Below are positions 24,722 through 34,765 of a stretch of DNA of 64,000 bases, one piece after another. Within the stretch, counting starts at the first letter, position 1; each line of letters begins with the position of its first letter. The DNA is from Phenylobacterium sp. (lineage in GTDB: Bacteria; Pseudomonadota; Alphaproteobacteria; Caulobacterales; Caulobacteraceae). The notes under the pieces were generated by a model, which saw only the letters and a list, made by a program, of their open reading frames with translations, had not been told where the DNA came from and ran no database searches. The position numbers were made by a program, and so were the translations under genes. The DNA lies in contig NZ_JAUXXE010000068.1 in assembly GCF_030681155.1 (NCBI RefSeq), forward strand, positions 62,001 to 126,000. The letters run 5' to 3'.

Positions 24722-25620
24722 GACTGGCGCTCTTGCTCGCCAGCTTGGCCACGCCCGTCGCCGCCCACAGCCTGCCGGTCAAGGTGCAGGACGGTGCGGC
24801 GTGGACGATGACCGTTGAGCAGTCGCGGGAGACCAAGCGCGGCGACAAGGTCCAGGCCTGGACCTTTCTCAACACCCAGCGGCTAAGCCTGTCAGGCGAC
24901 CGGCTGACCGTCACCCCGATTTCAATCAAGGCCGAGGCCGGCCCATCGCAGCAGGCGGCAGCCGCTCGCACCCTGTCCGTCCCCGTGATCATGACGGTCG
25001 ATGAGACCCTGTCCCCCGAGGAAATCGTCAACCGGCCGCAGGTGAGCACGGCCGTTAGCGCGATGCTCCAAGGCGCCGGTATCGGCGCCGACGAAAAGGC
25101 GGCCATGGCGAAGGTGTCCCCCGCCCTGGTTGACGCCACCGTGGACGCCCTGGCCAAAGGCGACCTCGTACGGACCGCGCTCGCCCAAGGCGCCGACCTC
25201 GAACTTGGCGTCGCCACACCATACGAGGATCGCCTGCCCAATCCGCTGGGTGGTCCGCCCATCTTGTCGAAAGCCAGCTTCACCTTGGAGTCCTACGACG
25301 CCAAGACCGGACGCGCCGTGATCTCATGGCGCCAGCAGCTCGATCCGGGATCGACACGCGAGAGCATCGGCCTGGCATTGAACGCCCTGACGGCCAAGAT
25401 TGCACCTGAGCGGGTCGATGAGGCGCGAGCCGCCTTCGCCAAGATGACCGTGACCCGTGACGACGCCTGTCGTCATGAGATAGATATCCCAACCGGCATC
25501 GCCGTCCGGGTCGAATGCTCCAGCCTGATGACCAGCGGCGTCGGCGACGAAACTGGTCAGGTCAGAGACCGCTGGATCATCACTCAGACCTTGCCCGAAA
25601 CCTCTGCTAAGATGAACTGA
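24718..25620 (+). CDS. Exported protein of unknown function in the leuC-leuD operon
   Basis: Protein of 300 residues; no family recognised. Residues 1-16 form a short signal peptide ending in PVAAHS. The mature part is predicted alpha/beta with two Cys near the C-terminus (DDACRHE and VECSS), which could form a disulfide in the periplasm. The middle ([21 protein letters not shown]) is helical. It starts by ATGA overlap with the VOC gene, and its stop overlaps leuD in TGATG. Confidence 0.72.
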   Translation: MRLALLLASLATPVAAHSLPVKVQDGAAWTMTVEQSRETKRGDKVQAWTFLNTQRLSLSGDRLTVTPISIKAEAGPSQQAAAARTLSVPVIMTVDETLSPEEIVNRPQVSTAVSAMLQGAGIGADEKAAMAKVSPALVDATVDALAKGDLVRTALAQGADLELGVATPYEDRLPNPLGGPPILSKASFTLESYDAKTGRAVISWRQQLDPGSTRESIGLALNALTAKIAPERVDEARAAFAKMTVTRDDACRHEIDIPTGIAVRVECSSLMTSGVGDETGQVRDRWIITQTLPETSAKMN

Positions 25621-26231
25621 TGCAAGCCTTCACCAAGCTCGACGCCAAGATCGCTCCCCTGCCCCTGGCCAACATCGACACCGACCAGATCATCCCCAAG
25701 CAGTTCCTGAAGACCGTGGAACGCGAAGGGTTGTCCAAGGGACTGTTCTACGACTTCCGCTTCGACGAAGAGGGGAAGGTGAAGCCCGACTTCATCCTCA
25801 ACCGTCCGGAATACAAGGGCGTCGGCGTGCTGGTGGCCGGCGACAACTTCGGCTGCGGATCGTCGCGCGAGCATGCGCCGTGGGCGTTGATGGATTTCGG
25901 GATCAGCTGCGTGATCTCGTCCAGCTTCGCCGACATCTTCTACAACAACTGCTTCCAGAACGGCCTGCTGCCCGTGGTGCTGGCGCCCGACCAAGTCCAG
26001 ACGCTGATGGACGAAGCCAAAGGCGGCAACCACATGGTCACCGTCGATCTTGAGAGCCAGAGCGTGATCTCGCCGTCGGGCCAGAAGTTCACCTTCCAGA
26101 TCGACGCGCAGCGGAAGGAAAAGATGCTGAAGGGCTTGGACGCCATTGGCGAGACCCTGCAGGCCGCGGCGTCCATCGACGTCTATGAAGGCAAGCGCGC
26201 CATCAGCCAGCCCTGGCTGGAACGCGCGTGA
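25620..26231 (+). CDS. leuD: 3-isopropylmalate dehydratase small subunit LeuD
   Basis: Swivelling domain partner of LeuC. It has 203 residues with [25 protein letters not shown] at the start, [17 protein letters not shown] and [19 protein letters not shown], all family hallmarks. It begins by TGATG overlap with the unknown exported-protein gene and ends by GTGA overlap with a monooxygenase-fold gene. leuB, which normally acts next, is 4 kb downstream behind opgGH. Confidence 0.97.
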   Translation: MQAFTKLDAKIAPLPLANIDTDQIIPKQFLKTVEREGLSKGLFYDFRFDEEGKVKPDFILNRPEYKGVGVLVAGDNFGCGSSREHAPWALMDFGISCVISSSFADIFYNNCFQNGLLPVVLAPDQVQTLMDEAKGGNHMVTVDLESQSVISPSGQKFTFQIDAQRKEKMLKGLDAIGETLQAAASIDVYEGKRAISQPWLERA

Positions 26232-26530
26232 CCCTGTTGATCGCCGGGACGGTGCGCGTTCCGGCGGCGAACCTCGCGGGCTTCCGCCCCCACATGCTGG
26301 CCATGCTCGAGGCCAGCCGCGCCGAGGATGGCTGCATCGCCTATTCCTACGCTGAGGACGTGGCCGAGCCGGGCCTGATCCGGGTGTTCGAAGCCTGGCG
26401 CGACCAGGCGGCCTTGGACGCCCATTTCCAAACGCCGCACATGGCGACCTGGCGCAGCCATTGGCCGGCGTATGGCGTCTCTGACCGCCAGCTCTCGGCC
26501 TACGACGTCGCCGCCGAGCGGCCGCTCTAG
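26228..26530 (+). CDS. Antibiotic biosynthesis monooxygenase (ABM/YgiN-fold) protein
   Basis: Protein of 100 residues of the dimeric ferredoxin-like barrel family: [70 protein letters not shown]. Members oxidise quinones or aromatic substrates or bind haem without a cofactor. The GTG start overlaps the leuD stop as GTGA, making it the last gene of the leuC operon. The stop is two bases from the convergent opgH stop. Confidence 0.85.
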   Translation: MTLLIAGTVRVPAANLAGFRPHMLAMLEASRAEDGCIAYSYAEDVAEPGLIRVFEAWRDQAALDAHFQTPHMATWRSHWPAYGVSDRQLSAYDVAAERPL

Positions 26531-26532
26531 CC

Positions 26533-28494
26533 TCAGGCCGCCTGCAGATAGGCCGGAACGCCCTGCACTTCGGGGCGATAGACGTGCGCGGGCGCGCGGA
26601 ACAGCCGGTCTATCTCGAACCTGACCTGCGCCTCGGCGTCGTACTGGGCTCGCAGACCCGCTGCGCGCGCCGCGACGTCCGGACCTGCGGTCTCTTCCGG
26701 CGTCATGAACAGGCCAAGCCTGCGGCTTGCCGCGCCGGCGTCGGCCCGCGCGGTCGCCATCGAGAGTGGAATGGCAAGGACCAGGCCCACCGTCACCGGA
26801 CTGGTCCAGGCCAGCAGCACTGGATCAAGCGCCAGCGCCGCACCGCCCCAGCCTAGGCCGAGCAAGGTGTGCAACCAGTGGCGGCTCCAGGCCCGCTTGA
26901 ATTTCAGCCGTCCCTCGTCGCGTTGTTGCGCCGCCCAACCCGAGTGACGTCCACGCAGCACATCGACCACCGCGCGGCTGTGCATCAGCATGAAGATCGG
27001 CGCCATCAACGCAGACAACGCGACCTCGCCGACGACGCTAAGGGCCAGGCCCAGGACCCCGCCGCATGCTTCCCGCGCCGCACGGTCGCGAGCGACCAGA
27101 ACGGCGCCCAACAGCTTGGGAATCAGCAACAGCGCCATGGTGGCGGCGAACAGCGCGCCGGCCATCGAAGCCTCAAGGGCGTGACCCGCGCCGCGTTGCT
27201 GGAACCAGACCACCCCGCCAAGGACCAGGAAGGCCAGCCAAAGCGGCGCGGTGAGATAGGCCAGCACACCGCGGGCCAGATGCAGACGACTGACCCAGTG
27301 CAGCCCCTTGGCGCCCAGCACAGCGCTGTGTTGCAGGTTGCCCTGGCACCAGCGGCGGTCGCGCACCGCCATATCGATCAGCGAGGGCGGGGCTTCTTCG
27401 TAGCTGCCGGTCAGGTCCGGCGCCATCCGAACGGCCCAGCCGCCGCGCCGCAGCAGTGCGGCCTCGACGAAGTCATGGCTCATGATGTGGCCACCGAACG
27501 GCTTGCCTGACTTGATGTGCGGCAGGCCCGCGCAGGCGGCGAAGGCGCGCGTGCGGATAATGGCGTTGTGGCCCCAATAATTCCCTTCGGCGCCCGACCA
27601 CCAGGCCTGGCCCTGGGCGATCACCGGCCCGTAGACCCGAGCGGCGAACTGCTGGAGGCGGGCGAACAAGGTCGAGGCCCCGATGATCGACGGCAACGTC
27701 TGGATCAAGCCAACCTTGCGATCGCGCTCCATCGCCGCCGTCAGTCGAACGATGGTGTCGCCGGTCATCAGACTGTCGGCGTCCAGCACGATCATCGACT
27801 CGTAGCCGGCGCCGAAATTAGCGACCCAGTCGGCCACATTGCCCGCCTTCCGGTCGAGATTGACGGCGCGGCGGCGATAGAAGATCCGGTCCGGCGCTTC
27901 CAGCTTGAGACGCAGGCGCAGCACCCCGGTAGCCTCGGCCTGCGCGATGGCGCCGTCACGAGTGTCGGACAGGACAAAGATGTCATAGAGCTCGGAGACG
28001 CCCATGCCCGCCAGCTCTTCGTAGATCGCCTGGACACCCGACAGGATCCGGCCGGGGTCTTCGTTGTAGGTCGGCATCAGCAGCGCCGTGCGGCTGAAGA
28101 TGATCGGTTGGGGCCGCCACGGCTCCAGGTCGCGGGCCCGCCACATCAGGACGAAGCCTGCGATCGCGCTGACAAAGGCAAAGGCGACCCAGGCGAACAG
28201 CAGCACAAACAGGGTCAGCATCGCCCCGTCCGCAACCGAGAAACCCATCGGCTCGAGCAGCCGCGCCATCACCGCGCTGGCGCCCAAGGTGGAAACTAAG
28301 GTCGCGCCGACCACCGCGGTCCGCCGCCAGGCGCGGCTGTCGAGGAAGGGCACGCAGGCCTGCCCCATCTCGTCCTTTTCCAGGCTCTGGATGGGCATCG
28401 CCAAGGGTCTGCGCGGCGGCAGGCTGCGCAAGGCAGGTCCCAGCTTGGGCTTCCAGGCTGTCGCGGCGGCGGGGCGGGCGGTCACGCGGTCCAT
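26533..28494 (-). CDS. opgH: Glucans biosynthesis glucosyltransferase OpgH (MdoH)
   Basis: Inner-membrane family-2 glycosyltransferase of 653 residues that makes the linear beta-1,2 backbone of osmoregulated periplasmic glucans from UDP-glucose. TM segments at about 55-80 and 90-112 precede the catalytic domain: LLMPTYNEDP, LDRKAGNVADW, IVLDADSLMTG, and the RRWCQGNLQH QxxRW-like block. Further TM helices follow at about 395-470, 500-530 and 555-580. The ATG at 28494 overlaps opgG by 13 bases. It lacks the long N-terminal Pro-rich region of the E. coli protein, and 653 residues is typical for alphaproteobacteria. Confidence 0.93.
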   Translation of the reverse strand: MDRVTARPAAATAWKPKLGPALRSLPPRRPLAMPIQSLEKDEMGQACVPFLDSRAWRRTAVVGATLVSTLGASAVMARLLEPMGFSVADGAMLTLFVLLFAWVAFAFVSAIAGFVLMWRARDLEPWRPQPIIFSRTALLMPTYNEDPGRILSGVQAIYEELAGMGVSELYDIFVLSDTRDGAIAQAEATGVLRLRLKLEAPDRIFYRRRAVNLDRKAGNVADWVANFGAGYESMIVLDADSLMTGDTIVRLTAAMERDRKVGLIQTLPSIIGASTLFARLQQFAARVYGPVIAQGQAWWSGAEGNYWGHNAIIRTRAFAACAGLPHIKSGKPFGGHIMSHDFVEAALLRRGGWAVRMAPDLTGSYEEAPPSLIDMAVRDRRWCQGNLQHSAVLGAKGLHWVSRLHLARGVLAYLTAPLWLAFLVLGGVVWFQQRGAGHALEASMAGALFAATMALLLIPKLLGAVLVARDRAAREACGGVLGLALSVVGEVALSALMAPIFMLMHSRAVVDVLRGRHSGWAAQQRDEGRLKFKRAWSRHWLHTLLGLGWGGAALALDPVLLAWTSPVTVGLVLAIPLSMATARADAGAASRRLGLFMTPEETAGPDVAARAAGLRAQYDAEAQVRFEIDRLFRAPAHVYRPEVQGVPAYLQAA

Positions 28495-30014
28495 CGGTAT
28501 AGCCAAACCTCCGAGCAGGGCTTTCCGGACCGCGCCAACTGGGCGCGCAGATCGATTTCCCGGGCCTGGCCTGGATCGAGCTCGAAGCTGAGCCTTAGGC
28601 CGCGCGTCGCGGGATTAGGAAGCAGATGTTTCTCCAGGATTTCGCCCCGAGAGGCGGTGATGCTGACGCTGACCCCGTCGGCCGGAACGCCCACCGGCAT
28701 GTCGAAGTCGACGACGAAACGCCGGCGGGACGGATTGGCTGCAGCGCCCGATCTTGTCTGTACGACGCGGGCGACGCCGGCCGCTGGCGGCTCCGCACCC
28801 CAATGAAGCCGGTAGGCGAAACTGGCCGGCCGACCGGCGCGCAGCGGCGCGGTGGGCGTCCAGAAGGCGGCGATGTTGTCTTCGTACTCGGTTGCGGCCG
28901 GCAGTTCGACCAGCCGCACCTGGCCAGGTCCCCAGGCGCCCTTCGGCTCCACCCAGAGGCTGGGCCGCAGATCATAGCGCGCCTCCAGGTCCTGATAGGC
29001 GCCCAGCCTGCGCTCACGTTGGATGAGGCCGAAGCTGCGCGGGTTCTTGTCCTGAAAGGCGCTCGTCTGGACCATGCGCGGATTGACCAGCGGCCGCCAA
29101 AGCTGCTCGCCGCGACCGTTGCTCACCGACAGGCCGTCGGAGTCGTGCACCCGGGGCCGGAAGTCGTCAAAGCGCCGCGTGGAGTCGCCTGCGAACAGGA
29201 ACATGCTGGTCAGCGGCGCGATCCCGACATTAGCGATCGCGCGGCGCGGAAACACCTTGGCGCTGACGTCGAAAATCGTCGTCGCTCCTGGCGTCACGAC
29301 GAACTTGAACGCGCCGGCGCAACTGGCGCTGTCCAGCAAGGCGAAGATGGTCAGGCTGCGCGCGCCCGGCGAGGGCCGTTCGATCCAGAACGAGCGAAAG
29401 ATCGGGAACTCTTCCTGTCCGCCGGTTCCGATCGCCAGGCCGCGAGCCGACAGGCCATAGAGCATGTCCTTGGCCACGGCGCGGAAGTAGGACGCCCCCA
29501 GGAACACCGCGACCTCGTCGAAGTACGTCGCCTTGTTGATCGGGGCGTGGATACGGAAGCCGGCGAAACCGAGTTGCGGCGACAGGCCGGTCGGCGCGCC
29601 GCGCTTGAAATTGAACTGCTCGGTCGAATAGGCGATCGGCGTGGGCTGGCCTTGGCGCAGTTCGTATAGGTCGACCTGCTCGCGAAACAATCCGCCACGA
29701 TGGAAGAACTGAAGCTGAAAAGGCAGGCCCTCGGGCTTCCACAGCGCCTTGGACGGATCAAAACGAATGTCCCGGTAGGCGTCGTAGTCCAGCTTCGAGA
29801 GGGCCGCGGGGAGATCTCGGGACGGAGGACTGAACGGCCGCCGCGACAAGGCGCCGGCCAGGGCCTGAACATCGGCCTCGCCAAAGCCCCGGCTTCGCGC
29901 CGCGTGTGCCGGAGCCGCCGCGCCGACTAGGGCGAGCGGGAGCGCAGCGATCAGATGGCGGCGGTTCGGCCCCCCAAGGACCGACCGGTCGAATCCAGAC
30001 GATCCTTCGGGCAC
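28482..30014 (-). CDS. opgG: Glucan biosynthesis protein OpgG/OpgD (periplasmic)
   Basis: Periplasmic protein of the MdoG family needed for branching or export of periplasmic glucans. From the GTG at 30014 it has 510 residues. Residues about 17-40 form a signal with NRRHLIAALPLALVG and an AHA cleavage site; the twin Arg suggests Tat export, as for OpgD. The family core is clear: DYDAYRDIRFDPSKALW, LPFQLQFFHRGGLF, GFRIHAPINK, FLGASYFRAV and YGLSARGLAI, then APLTSMFLFAGDSTRRFDDFRPRVHDSDGL. It is transcribed before opgH. A longer frame to 30077 exists but lacks a ribosome site. Confidence 0.9.
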   Translation of the reverse strand: MPEGSSGFDRSVLGGPNRRHLIAALPLALVGAAAPAHAARSRGFGEADVQALAGALSRRPFSPPSRDLPAALSKLDYDAYRDIRFDPSKALWKPEGLPFQLQFFHRGGLFREQVDLYELRQGQPTPIAYSTEQFNFKRGAPTGLSPQLGFAGFRIHAPINKATYFDEVAVFLGASYFRAVAKDMLYGLSARGLAIGTGGQEEFPIFRSFWIERPSPGARSLTIFALLDSASCAGAFKFVVTPGATTIFDVSAKVFPRRAIANVGIAPLTSMFLFAGDSTRRFDDFRPRVHDSDGLSVSNGRGEQLWRPLVNPRMVQTSAFQDKNPRSFGLIQRERRLGAYQDLEARYDLRPSLWVEPKGAWGPGQVRLVELPAATEYEDNIAAFWTPTAPLRAGRPASFAYRLHWGAEPPAAGVARVVQTRSGAAANPSRRRFVVDFDMPVGVPADGVSVSITASRGEILEKHLLPNPATRGLRLSFELDPGQAREIDLRAQLARSGKPCSEVWLYRWTA

Positions 30015-30271
30015 GCGTCTTCCAGCTAAGTGAACCTTACAGCCGGATGATCTCGCGGTTCGATGGGGCAAAACCAAGGCGTGCGCGGGTTTTACCCTAG
30101 GGACGGCCCCGAGGGCGCGCCCTATCGCCCACTATTTCAACACCCGGCCGGCATGGCGCCTGCGAAACCGTCGGCACGCTTCGCCTTGGGGGTTTTCCAT
30201 CGCCCGGTCTTCGCCTACGAGATCGCCTCCGAACGCCATTCGCGGCGCGTGACCTGAACGGGGGCTCCCAC
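30015..30271. other. Divergent promoter region between opgG and leuB
   Basis: 257 bases without a supportable gene. It must hold the start signals for opgG-opgH (leftward) and leuB (rightward). I see no convincing palindrome, leader peptide run of Leu codons or riboswitch here. Confidence 0.5.
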
Positions 30272-31324
30272 ATGACCGACCTGCTTCTTCTGCCCGGCGA
30301 CGGTATCGGCCCGGAAGTCACCGCGCAGGTCCGCCGCGTGGCCGAGGCTCTCACCCCGGACCTCGCCATCGAAGAGCGACTGTTCGGCGGCTGCAGCTAC
30401 GATGCGCACGGCGTTCCGCTGACCGACGAAGCCCTGGCGACCGCCAAGGCCTCCAAGGCGGTCCTGATGGGCGCCGTGGGCGGCCCGCAATGGGCCGGCG
30501 CGCCGCGCGACAAGCGCCCAGAGGCCGGTCTGCTGAACCTACGCGCCGGCATGGAGGTGTTCGCCAACCTGCGCCCAGCCCTCTGCTTCAACGCCCTGGC
30601 GGACGCCTCGTCGCTCAAGCGCGAACTGGTCGAAGGCCTGGACATGATGATCGTCCGGGAACTGACCGGCGGCATCTATTTCGGATCGCCGCGCTTCATC
30701 GAGGAGCTGCCCGAGGGCGGCAAGCGCGCCGTCGACACCCAGGTCTATACGACCATGGAAATCGAACGCGTCGCCCGCGTGGCCTTCGAACTGGCCCGCG
30801 GCCGCCGCAACAAGGTCCACTCGGCCGAGAAGTCCAATGTGATGGATTCCGGCCTGCTGTGGCGCGAGGTCGTGACCGATCTGCACAAGCGCGAGTTCAG
30901 CGACGTGCAGCTCGAGCATATCCTGGCCGACAACGCCGCCATGCAGATCGTCAAGAACCCCAAGCAGTTCGACGTGATGGTCACCGATAATCTGTTCGGC
31001 GATATCCTATCGGACGCAGCGGCCCAGTTGACCGGCTCGCTCGGCATGATGCCGTCCGCCGCGCTCTGCCTGCCGGGCAAGCCTGGCCTCTATGAGCCGA
31101 TCCACGGCTCGGCCCCGGACATCGCCGGCCAGAACCTGGCTAACCCGCTGGCGGCGATCCTGTCGTTCGAGATGGCCCTGCGCTGGTCGCTCGGCCGAGC
31201 CGAGGCCGCCGACCAGCTCTACGCCGCCGTCGTAAAGGCCCTGGAAGCCGGCGCCCGCACTCGCGACCTGGGCGGCGCGCTTTCCACCGTCCAGATGGGC
31301 GACGCCGTCCTGGCGGCTCTCTAG
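30272..31324 (+). CDS. leuB: 3-isopropylmalate dehydrogenase LeuB
   Basis: NAD-dependent oxidative decarboxylation of 3-isopropylmalate. It has 350 residues: [37 protein letters not shown], the Arg/Tyr substrate block [46 protein letters not shown] and the NAD-binding [20 protein letters not shown]. The usual dinucleotide recognition is of the NAD type. It ends in a CTAG shared with the convergent DUF6134 gene. Its separation from leuCD by opgGH suggests independent expression. Confidence 0.97.
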   Translation: MTDLLLLPGDGIGPEVTAQVRRVAEALTPDLAIEERLFGGCSYDAHGVPLTDEALATAKASKAVLMGAVGGPQWAGAPRDKRPEAGLLNLRAGMEVFANLRPALCFNALADASSLKRELVEGLDMMIVRELTGGIYFGSPRFIEELPEGGKRAVDTQVYTTMEIERVARVAFELARGRRNKVHSAEKSNVMDSGLLWREVVTDLHKREFSDVQLEHILADNAAMQIVKNPKQFDVMVTDNLFGDILSDAAAQLTGSLGMMPSAALCLPGKPGLYEPIHGSAPDIAGQNLANPLAAILSFEMALRWSLGRAEAADQLYAAVVKALEAGARTRDLGGALSTVQMGDAVLAAL

Positions 31325-31965
31325 AGCCGCCGGTACTCCATCATCGAACCGTCGGGCAGCTTTCCCCGCAAAGCCGCCCAGGTGTCGGCGCCGTCGTACC
31401 AGTTGTCGATCTGCGTATCCCCACGCAGGCTCCACCGCGTAGACTGGATGCTGCGGCCGTCGGCAAGCTTCACCGCCTCCCGCCCAGCGCGGCGGGCGGT
31501 GATCGACAGCATCTTTCCGTCTTGAGGATTGAACAGCGGGCCATCGAGGACGGCGGCGTTCCAATGGGTCAGGGGCGCGGCGCCGGATGGCGCGGTGATG
31601 CGGCTCTTGCCGGTGTCGATCACGACGCCGGCGTCCGTTCGGCGGGCCGACACCCGCTGGATCTTGCCGCCCCCGTTTGTAGATGTCTCAAGGCTGGCGA
31701 ACCGGCCCGCCCGCCATTGCTCCACGGCGCGGTGCGTATAGCGGTAGACCGGCACAGGCCCGACCTTCACCAGCATCGAAACGTCTGAGCTGGCGGTCAC
31801 GCCGTCCGCCTGACCGACGATGCTCATGCGGTGCTCGCCGATCCTGGCTCCATTGCGAAACACCGCGAAGGTGAGCCTGCGGCTTGTCGGCGCGGCGAGA
31901 ACTTGAGCGGGGGCGAGCAGGACTAATCCCATCGCCATCATGGCTCGGCGAGAAACAGCGTCCAT
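31321..31965 (-). CDS. Exported DUF6134-family protein
   Basis: Protein of 214 residues. Residues 1-25 are a signal peptide with twin Arg ([25 protein letters not shown]). The mature part ([20 protein letters not shown], then [27 protein letters not shown]) is the beta-rich pattern of DUF6134. Function is unknown. The ATG at 31965 follows a GAAGA ribosome site, while an earlier frame to 32028 would bury the signal. It shares the leuB CTAG stop. Confidence 0.75.
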   Translation of the reverse strand: MDAVSRRAMMAMGLVLLAPAQVLAAPTSRRLTFAVFRNGARIGEHRMSIVGQADGVTASSDVSMLVKVGPVPVYRYTHRAVEQWRAGRFASLETSTNGGGKIQRVSARRTDAGVVIDTGKSRITAPSGAAPLTHWNAAVLDGPLFNPQDGKMLSITARRAGREAVKLADGRSIQSTRWSLRGDTQIDNWYDGADTWAALRGKLPDGSMMEYRRL

Positions 31966-32105
31966 CGGTCTTCTTTCAGTCGGCGCGGGGATCTCCGCAG
32001 ACCAGAAGGTTACGTGCACGGGCGCCACAGGGATGCGTGCGCGGCGAACCGGCGCACCGAGATTCTGTTGCTTTTTTCCGGCGGATGCGACATGGGGACG
32101 CCGGC

Positions 32106-32435
32106 ATGAGAGACCTTAAGAAAAATAGCTTCAACGACCGCGCGGCGACCTCGCTGGAGGCCAAGAAGGCCCTCCTGGCGAAGATGAAAGTCAAGCCGAC
32201 CGTCACCGCCCCTGTCGTTCCCGACCGCGCCGCCATCAAGGCCGCCGAGCTCGCTGAGCTTCGCGCCAAGCGCGAGGCCGAACGCACTGAAAAGCGCCGC
32301 ATCGCGGCCGAGGCCGACGCGCTCCGCGCCGAGGTCGAAGCGTTCGACAACGAGACCCGCGAGTTGGAGACGCGCGCCGCCCAAAAGGCCGCCCGCGACG
32401 CCCGCTACGCAGCTCGCAAGCAGCGCCGCAAATAA
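32106..32435 (+). CDS. DUF6481-family small basic coiled-coil protein
   Basis: Protein of 109 residues, highly charged, Ala/Glu/Arg/Lys-rich. It starts MRDLKKNSFNDRAATSLEAKKALLAKM, the DUF6481 hallmark (an FNDR block followed by EAKKALLAK). From about 40 on it is a continuous helix of KRExE repeats, likely a coiled coil. Function is unknown; the basic tail suggests nucleic-acid contact. A GGGGA lies before the ATG at 32106. An alternative ATG is at 32085. Confidence 0.8.
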   Translation: MRDLKKNSFNDRAATSLEAKKALLAKMKVKPTVTAPVVPDRAAIKAAELAELRAKREAERTEKRRIAAEADALRAEVEAFDNETRELETRAAQKAARDARYAARKQRRK

Positions 32436-32445
32436 GCCCCTTCCC

Positions 32446-33714
32446 CTAGTCGGGGTGGTCGGCCGCCGAAGCCGGCGCCACGTGCGGGGGGAATGCGGCA
32501 GCCATCGGCTCGTACTTGGCCCTCGCCTTCTCCAGCCGCGCGCGCATATCCGCGGCGGCGTCCGGGAAATTGCGCGCGACGCTGTAGTTCTCGCCCGGGT
32601 CGATATCCATGTCGAATAGCAGCGGATAGCGATCCAGCGGGACGTCGTAGGTCCGGTAGTAGGACCGCGCCACATACTTCCACCGCGACGTTCGGACAGC
32701 CGCGACCTTGGCGTTGTCGAACACCACGATCTCGTCGTTCGGCGACTCGGCCCCATCTTTCAGCACAGCCGAGATATCACGACCGTCGAGCTCGCGGTCG
32801 GAGACCTGCGGCTTGCCGGCCATGGCCAGCAGGGTCGGCAACAGATCGAGATTGCTTGTGATCGCTGAATTGACCTGACCAGCCGGCAAGGTTCCCGGCT
32901 GGCGGGCGATGAACGGCACGCGGAAGCCGCCGTCCCAGGCCGAGCCGCCCTTGCGGTCGCGGAATGGCCCTGACGAACCTTCGAACCACGGACCGTTGTC
33001 GGACGTGAAGGCGACCATGGTGTCTTCGTCCAGGCCCAGTTCCTTCAATCGCGCCAGCAGCCGCCCGACGTTGAGGTCGATCTCCTCGACCACCTCGCCA
33101 TAGTCGCCGCCCGCAGAGCCCGTCAGATCGTCCGGGTTGGGCTTGAGCGGGATGTGCGGGGCGGTCAGCGCCAACAGCACGAAGAACGGCTTGTCGCGGT
33201 TCTCCTCGACGAAGGTCGCGGTGCGCTCGAAGAACTGTTGGGTCAGCTTGGTGAAGTCGGCCTTTTCCTCGCTCATCGGCGTCTGGCCGGTGTCGTAGAG
33301 CGCCAGCGGCTTCATGTCGTGGCTGTAGGGCAGACCGTAGAAGTGGTCGAAGCCATACTCCGTGGGCGGCCAATGCGGCGCGACATGACCCAGGTGCCAC
33401 TTCCCGATCAGGGCGCTGGCGTAGTCTTCGCCCAGCGCCTTTGGAATGGTCAGGGCCTCTACCGGCAGTCCGGTGGTGTCGGCCGGCTGGATCACCTCAT
33501 GGGCGAGGCCGTTGCGGATCGCATACTGGCCGGTCAGCAACCCGGCTCGCGAGGGCGTGCACACATTAGCCGAGGCGTAAAAGTCCGTCAGCCGCACGCC
33601 TTCCTCGGCCATGCGGTCGAGGTTCGGGGTACGGATCACCTTGCCCCCGTCGCAACCGAGGTCGCCATAGCCCAGGTCGTCGGCCAGGATGATGATGAAG
33701 TTGGGCTGTCGCAT
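32446..33714 (-). CDS. Sulfatase (arylsulfatase-type)
   Basis: Alkaline-phosphatase-fold hydrolase of 422 residues. The formylglycine signature CTPSRAGLLTG has Cys52, which must be converted by a maturase. Metal ligands appear in the early ILADDLGYGD and in FTSDNGPW. IGKWHLGH and HIPLKPNP are further family blocks. No signal peptide is visible, so it may act in the cytoplasm or by a non-standard route. Natural sulfate ester substrate is unknown. It lies alone, convergent with the DUF6481 gene. Confidence 0.9.
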   Translation of the reverse strand: MRQPNFIIILADDLGYGDLGCDGGKVIRTPNLDRMAEEGVRLTDFYASANVCTPSRAGLLTGQYAIRNGLAHEVIQPADTTGLPVEALTIPKALGEDYASALIGKWHLGHVAPHWPPTEYGFDHFYGLPYSHDMKPLALYDTGQTPMSEEKADFTKLTQQFFERTATFVEENRDKPFFVLLALTAPHIPLKPNPDDLTGSAGGDYGEVVEEIDLNVGRLLARLKELGLDEDTMVAFTSDNGPWFEGSSGPFRDRKGGSAWDGGFRVPFIARQPGTLPAGQVNSAITSNLDLLPTLLAMAGKPQVSDRELDGRDISAVLKDGAESPNDEIVVFDNAKVAAVRTSRWKYVARSYYRTYDVPLDRYPLLFDMDIDPGENYSVARNFPDAAADMRARLEKARAKYEPMAAAFPPHVAPASAADHPD

Positions 33715-33788
33715 GGAAACACTCGGCGGCTGTCAGGACGCGGCCACATTCCACATCGCCCCCGCCGGTGTCACCCGAGAAAGCGTGG

Positions 33789-34724
33789 CTAGAGCGCCAG
33801 CCGCCATGTCTCGCTCACCAGGCCCGGCGCCAGACTTTCGTCGGGATGGCTCTCGACCAACTCGAAACCGGCGCCCGCATAAATCGCGCGGGCGGCGATC
33901 AGCATGCTCTGGGTCCACAGGATGACTTCGCTGTAGCCGGCGCTCCGAGCGAACTCGACGCACTCGGAGACCAGCCGTTTGCCGAGCCCAAGGCCACGAG
34001 CGGCCGGCTCGATGAGCAGCAACCGCAGCTTGGCCTGACCCACAGCTTCGCCCTGGACCAGGAAGATCGAGCCCAGGATGTCGCCGTCCCGTTCAGCGAT
34101 CCAGCAACGCTCGCGCGCCGGGTCCAGATTATCGACGAAGTCGGCGGCGATCCGCGCGACCAGTGCCTCGAACCTCTCGTCCCAACCAAACTCGCGGGCG
34201 TAGAGCACGCCGTGCCGATGCACGACCCAGCCGATGTCGCCGGGACGATGAGGGCGAAGGACCAGGTCACTGGGCGCCGCGCTTTCACCCGCCGCCGCGG
34301 CCAGTAAGGTCTCGATCTGCCCCATCGCCTCTGTCAGCCGCACGCGCTCGACACCAGTAAGCGGCGCGATCATTTCGGCGACCGCTCCCTCAGCGACCTG
34401 CCGCATCTCATTATAGGCGTGGATACCGTCTGAACTCAGCCATACCGAGACGCTGCGCCCGTCATGCCGGGACGCCGCCCGCACCGTCAGGCCCTCGGTT
34501 TCGAACCTCTTGAGGATGCGGCTGAGATATCCGGCGTCCAGCCCGGTGTTCGCCGCCAGCGCCTTGGGGCTGATCCCATCCGGCGTTTGCGCCACCTCGT
34601 AGAGCACCCGCATCTCGGCCAGGCCGTAGGGCGATCCAAGATGCGCTTCATCCAGGGCGCCAATCCGCCGCGTGTAGAAACGGTTGAAGCGCCGGACTGC
34701 GGCGATTGGGTCCTTGGTGAGCAT
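33789..34724 (-). CDS. MarR regulator fused to GNAT acetyltransferase
   Basis: Protein of 311 residues. Residues 1-145 are a MarR-type winged helix (LAEMRVLYEVAQTPDGISPKALAANTGLDAGYLSRILKRFETEGL), and residues about 152-311 are a GNAT acetyltransferase (LRLLLIEPAARGLGLGKRLVSECVEFARSAGY, with the Q/RxxGxG/A-type loop ARGLGLGKR). This two-domain design is a known family whose substrate is not established. The ATG at 34724 has GGAGG upstream. An ATG at 34769 overlaps the stop of the upstream MarR gene and is weaker. Confidence 0.87.
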   Translation of the reverse strand: MLTKDPIAAVRRFNRFYTRRIGALDEAHLGSPYGLAEMRVLYEVAQTPDGISPKALAANTGLDAGYLSRILKRFETEGLTVRAASRHDGRSVSVWLSSDGIHAYNEMRQVAEGAVAEMIAPLTGVERVRLTEAMGQIETLLAAAAGESAAPSDLVLRPHRPGDIGWVVHRHGVLYAREFGWDERFEALVARIAADFVDNLDPARERCWIAERDGDILGSIFLVQGEAVGQAKLRLLLIEPAARGLGLGKRLVSECVEFARSAGYSEVILWTQSMLIAARAIYAGAGFELVESHPDESLAPGLVSETWRLAL

Positions 34725-34765
34725 GGCGGCCTCCGGGGCGACCATTTTCCACATAGTTGACAGGG

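Noticed and set aside
30063..30257. Leucine leader peptide before leuB
   Set aside because: The small frame has no Leu codon run and no terminator/antiterminator pair follows.
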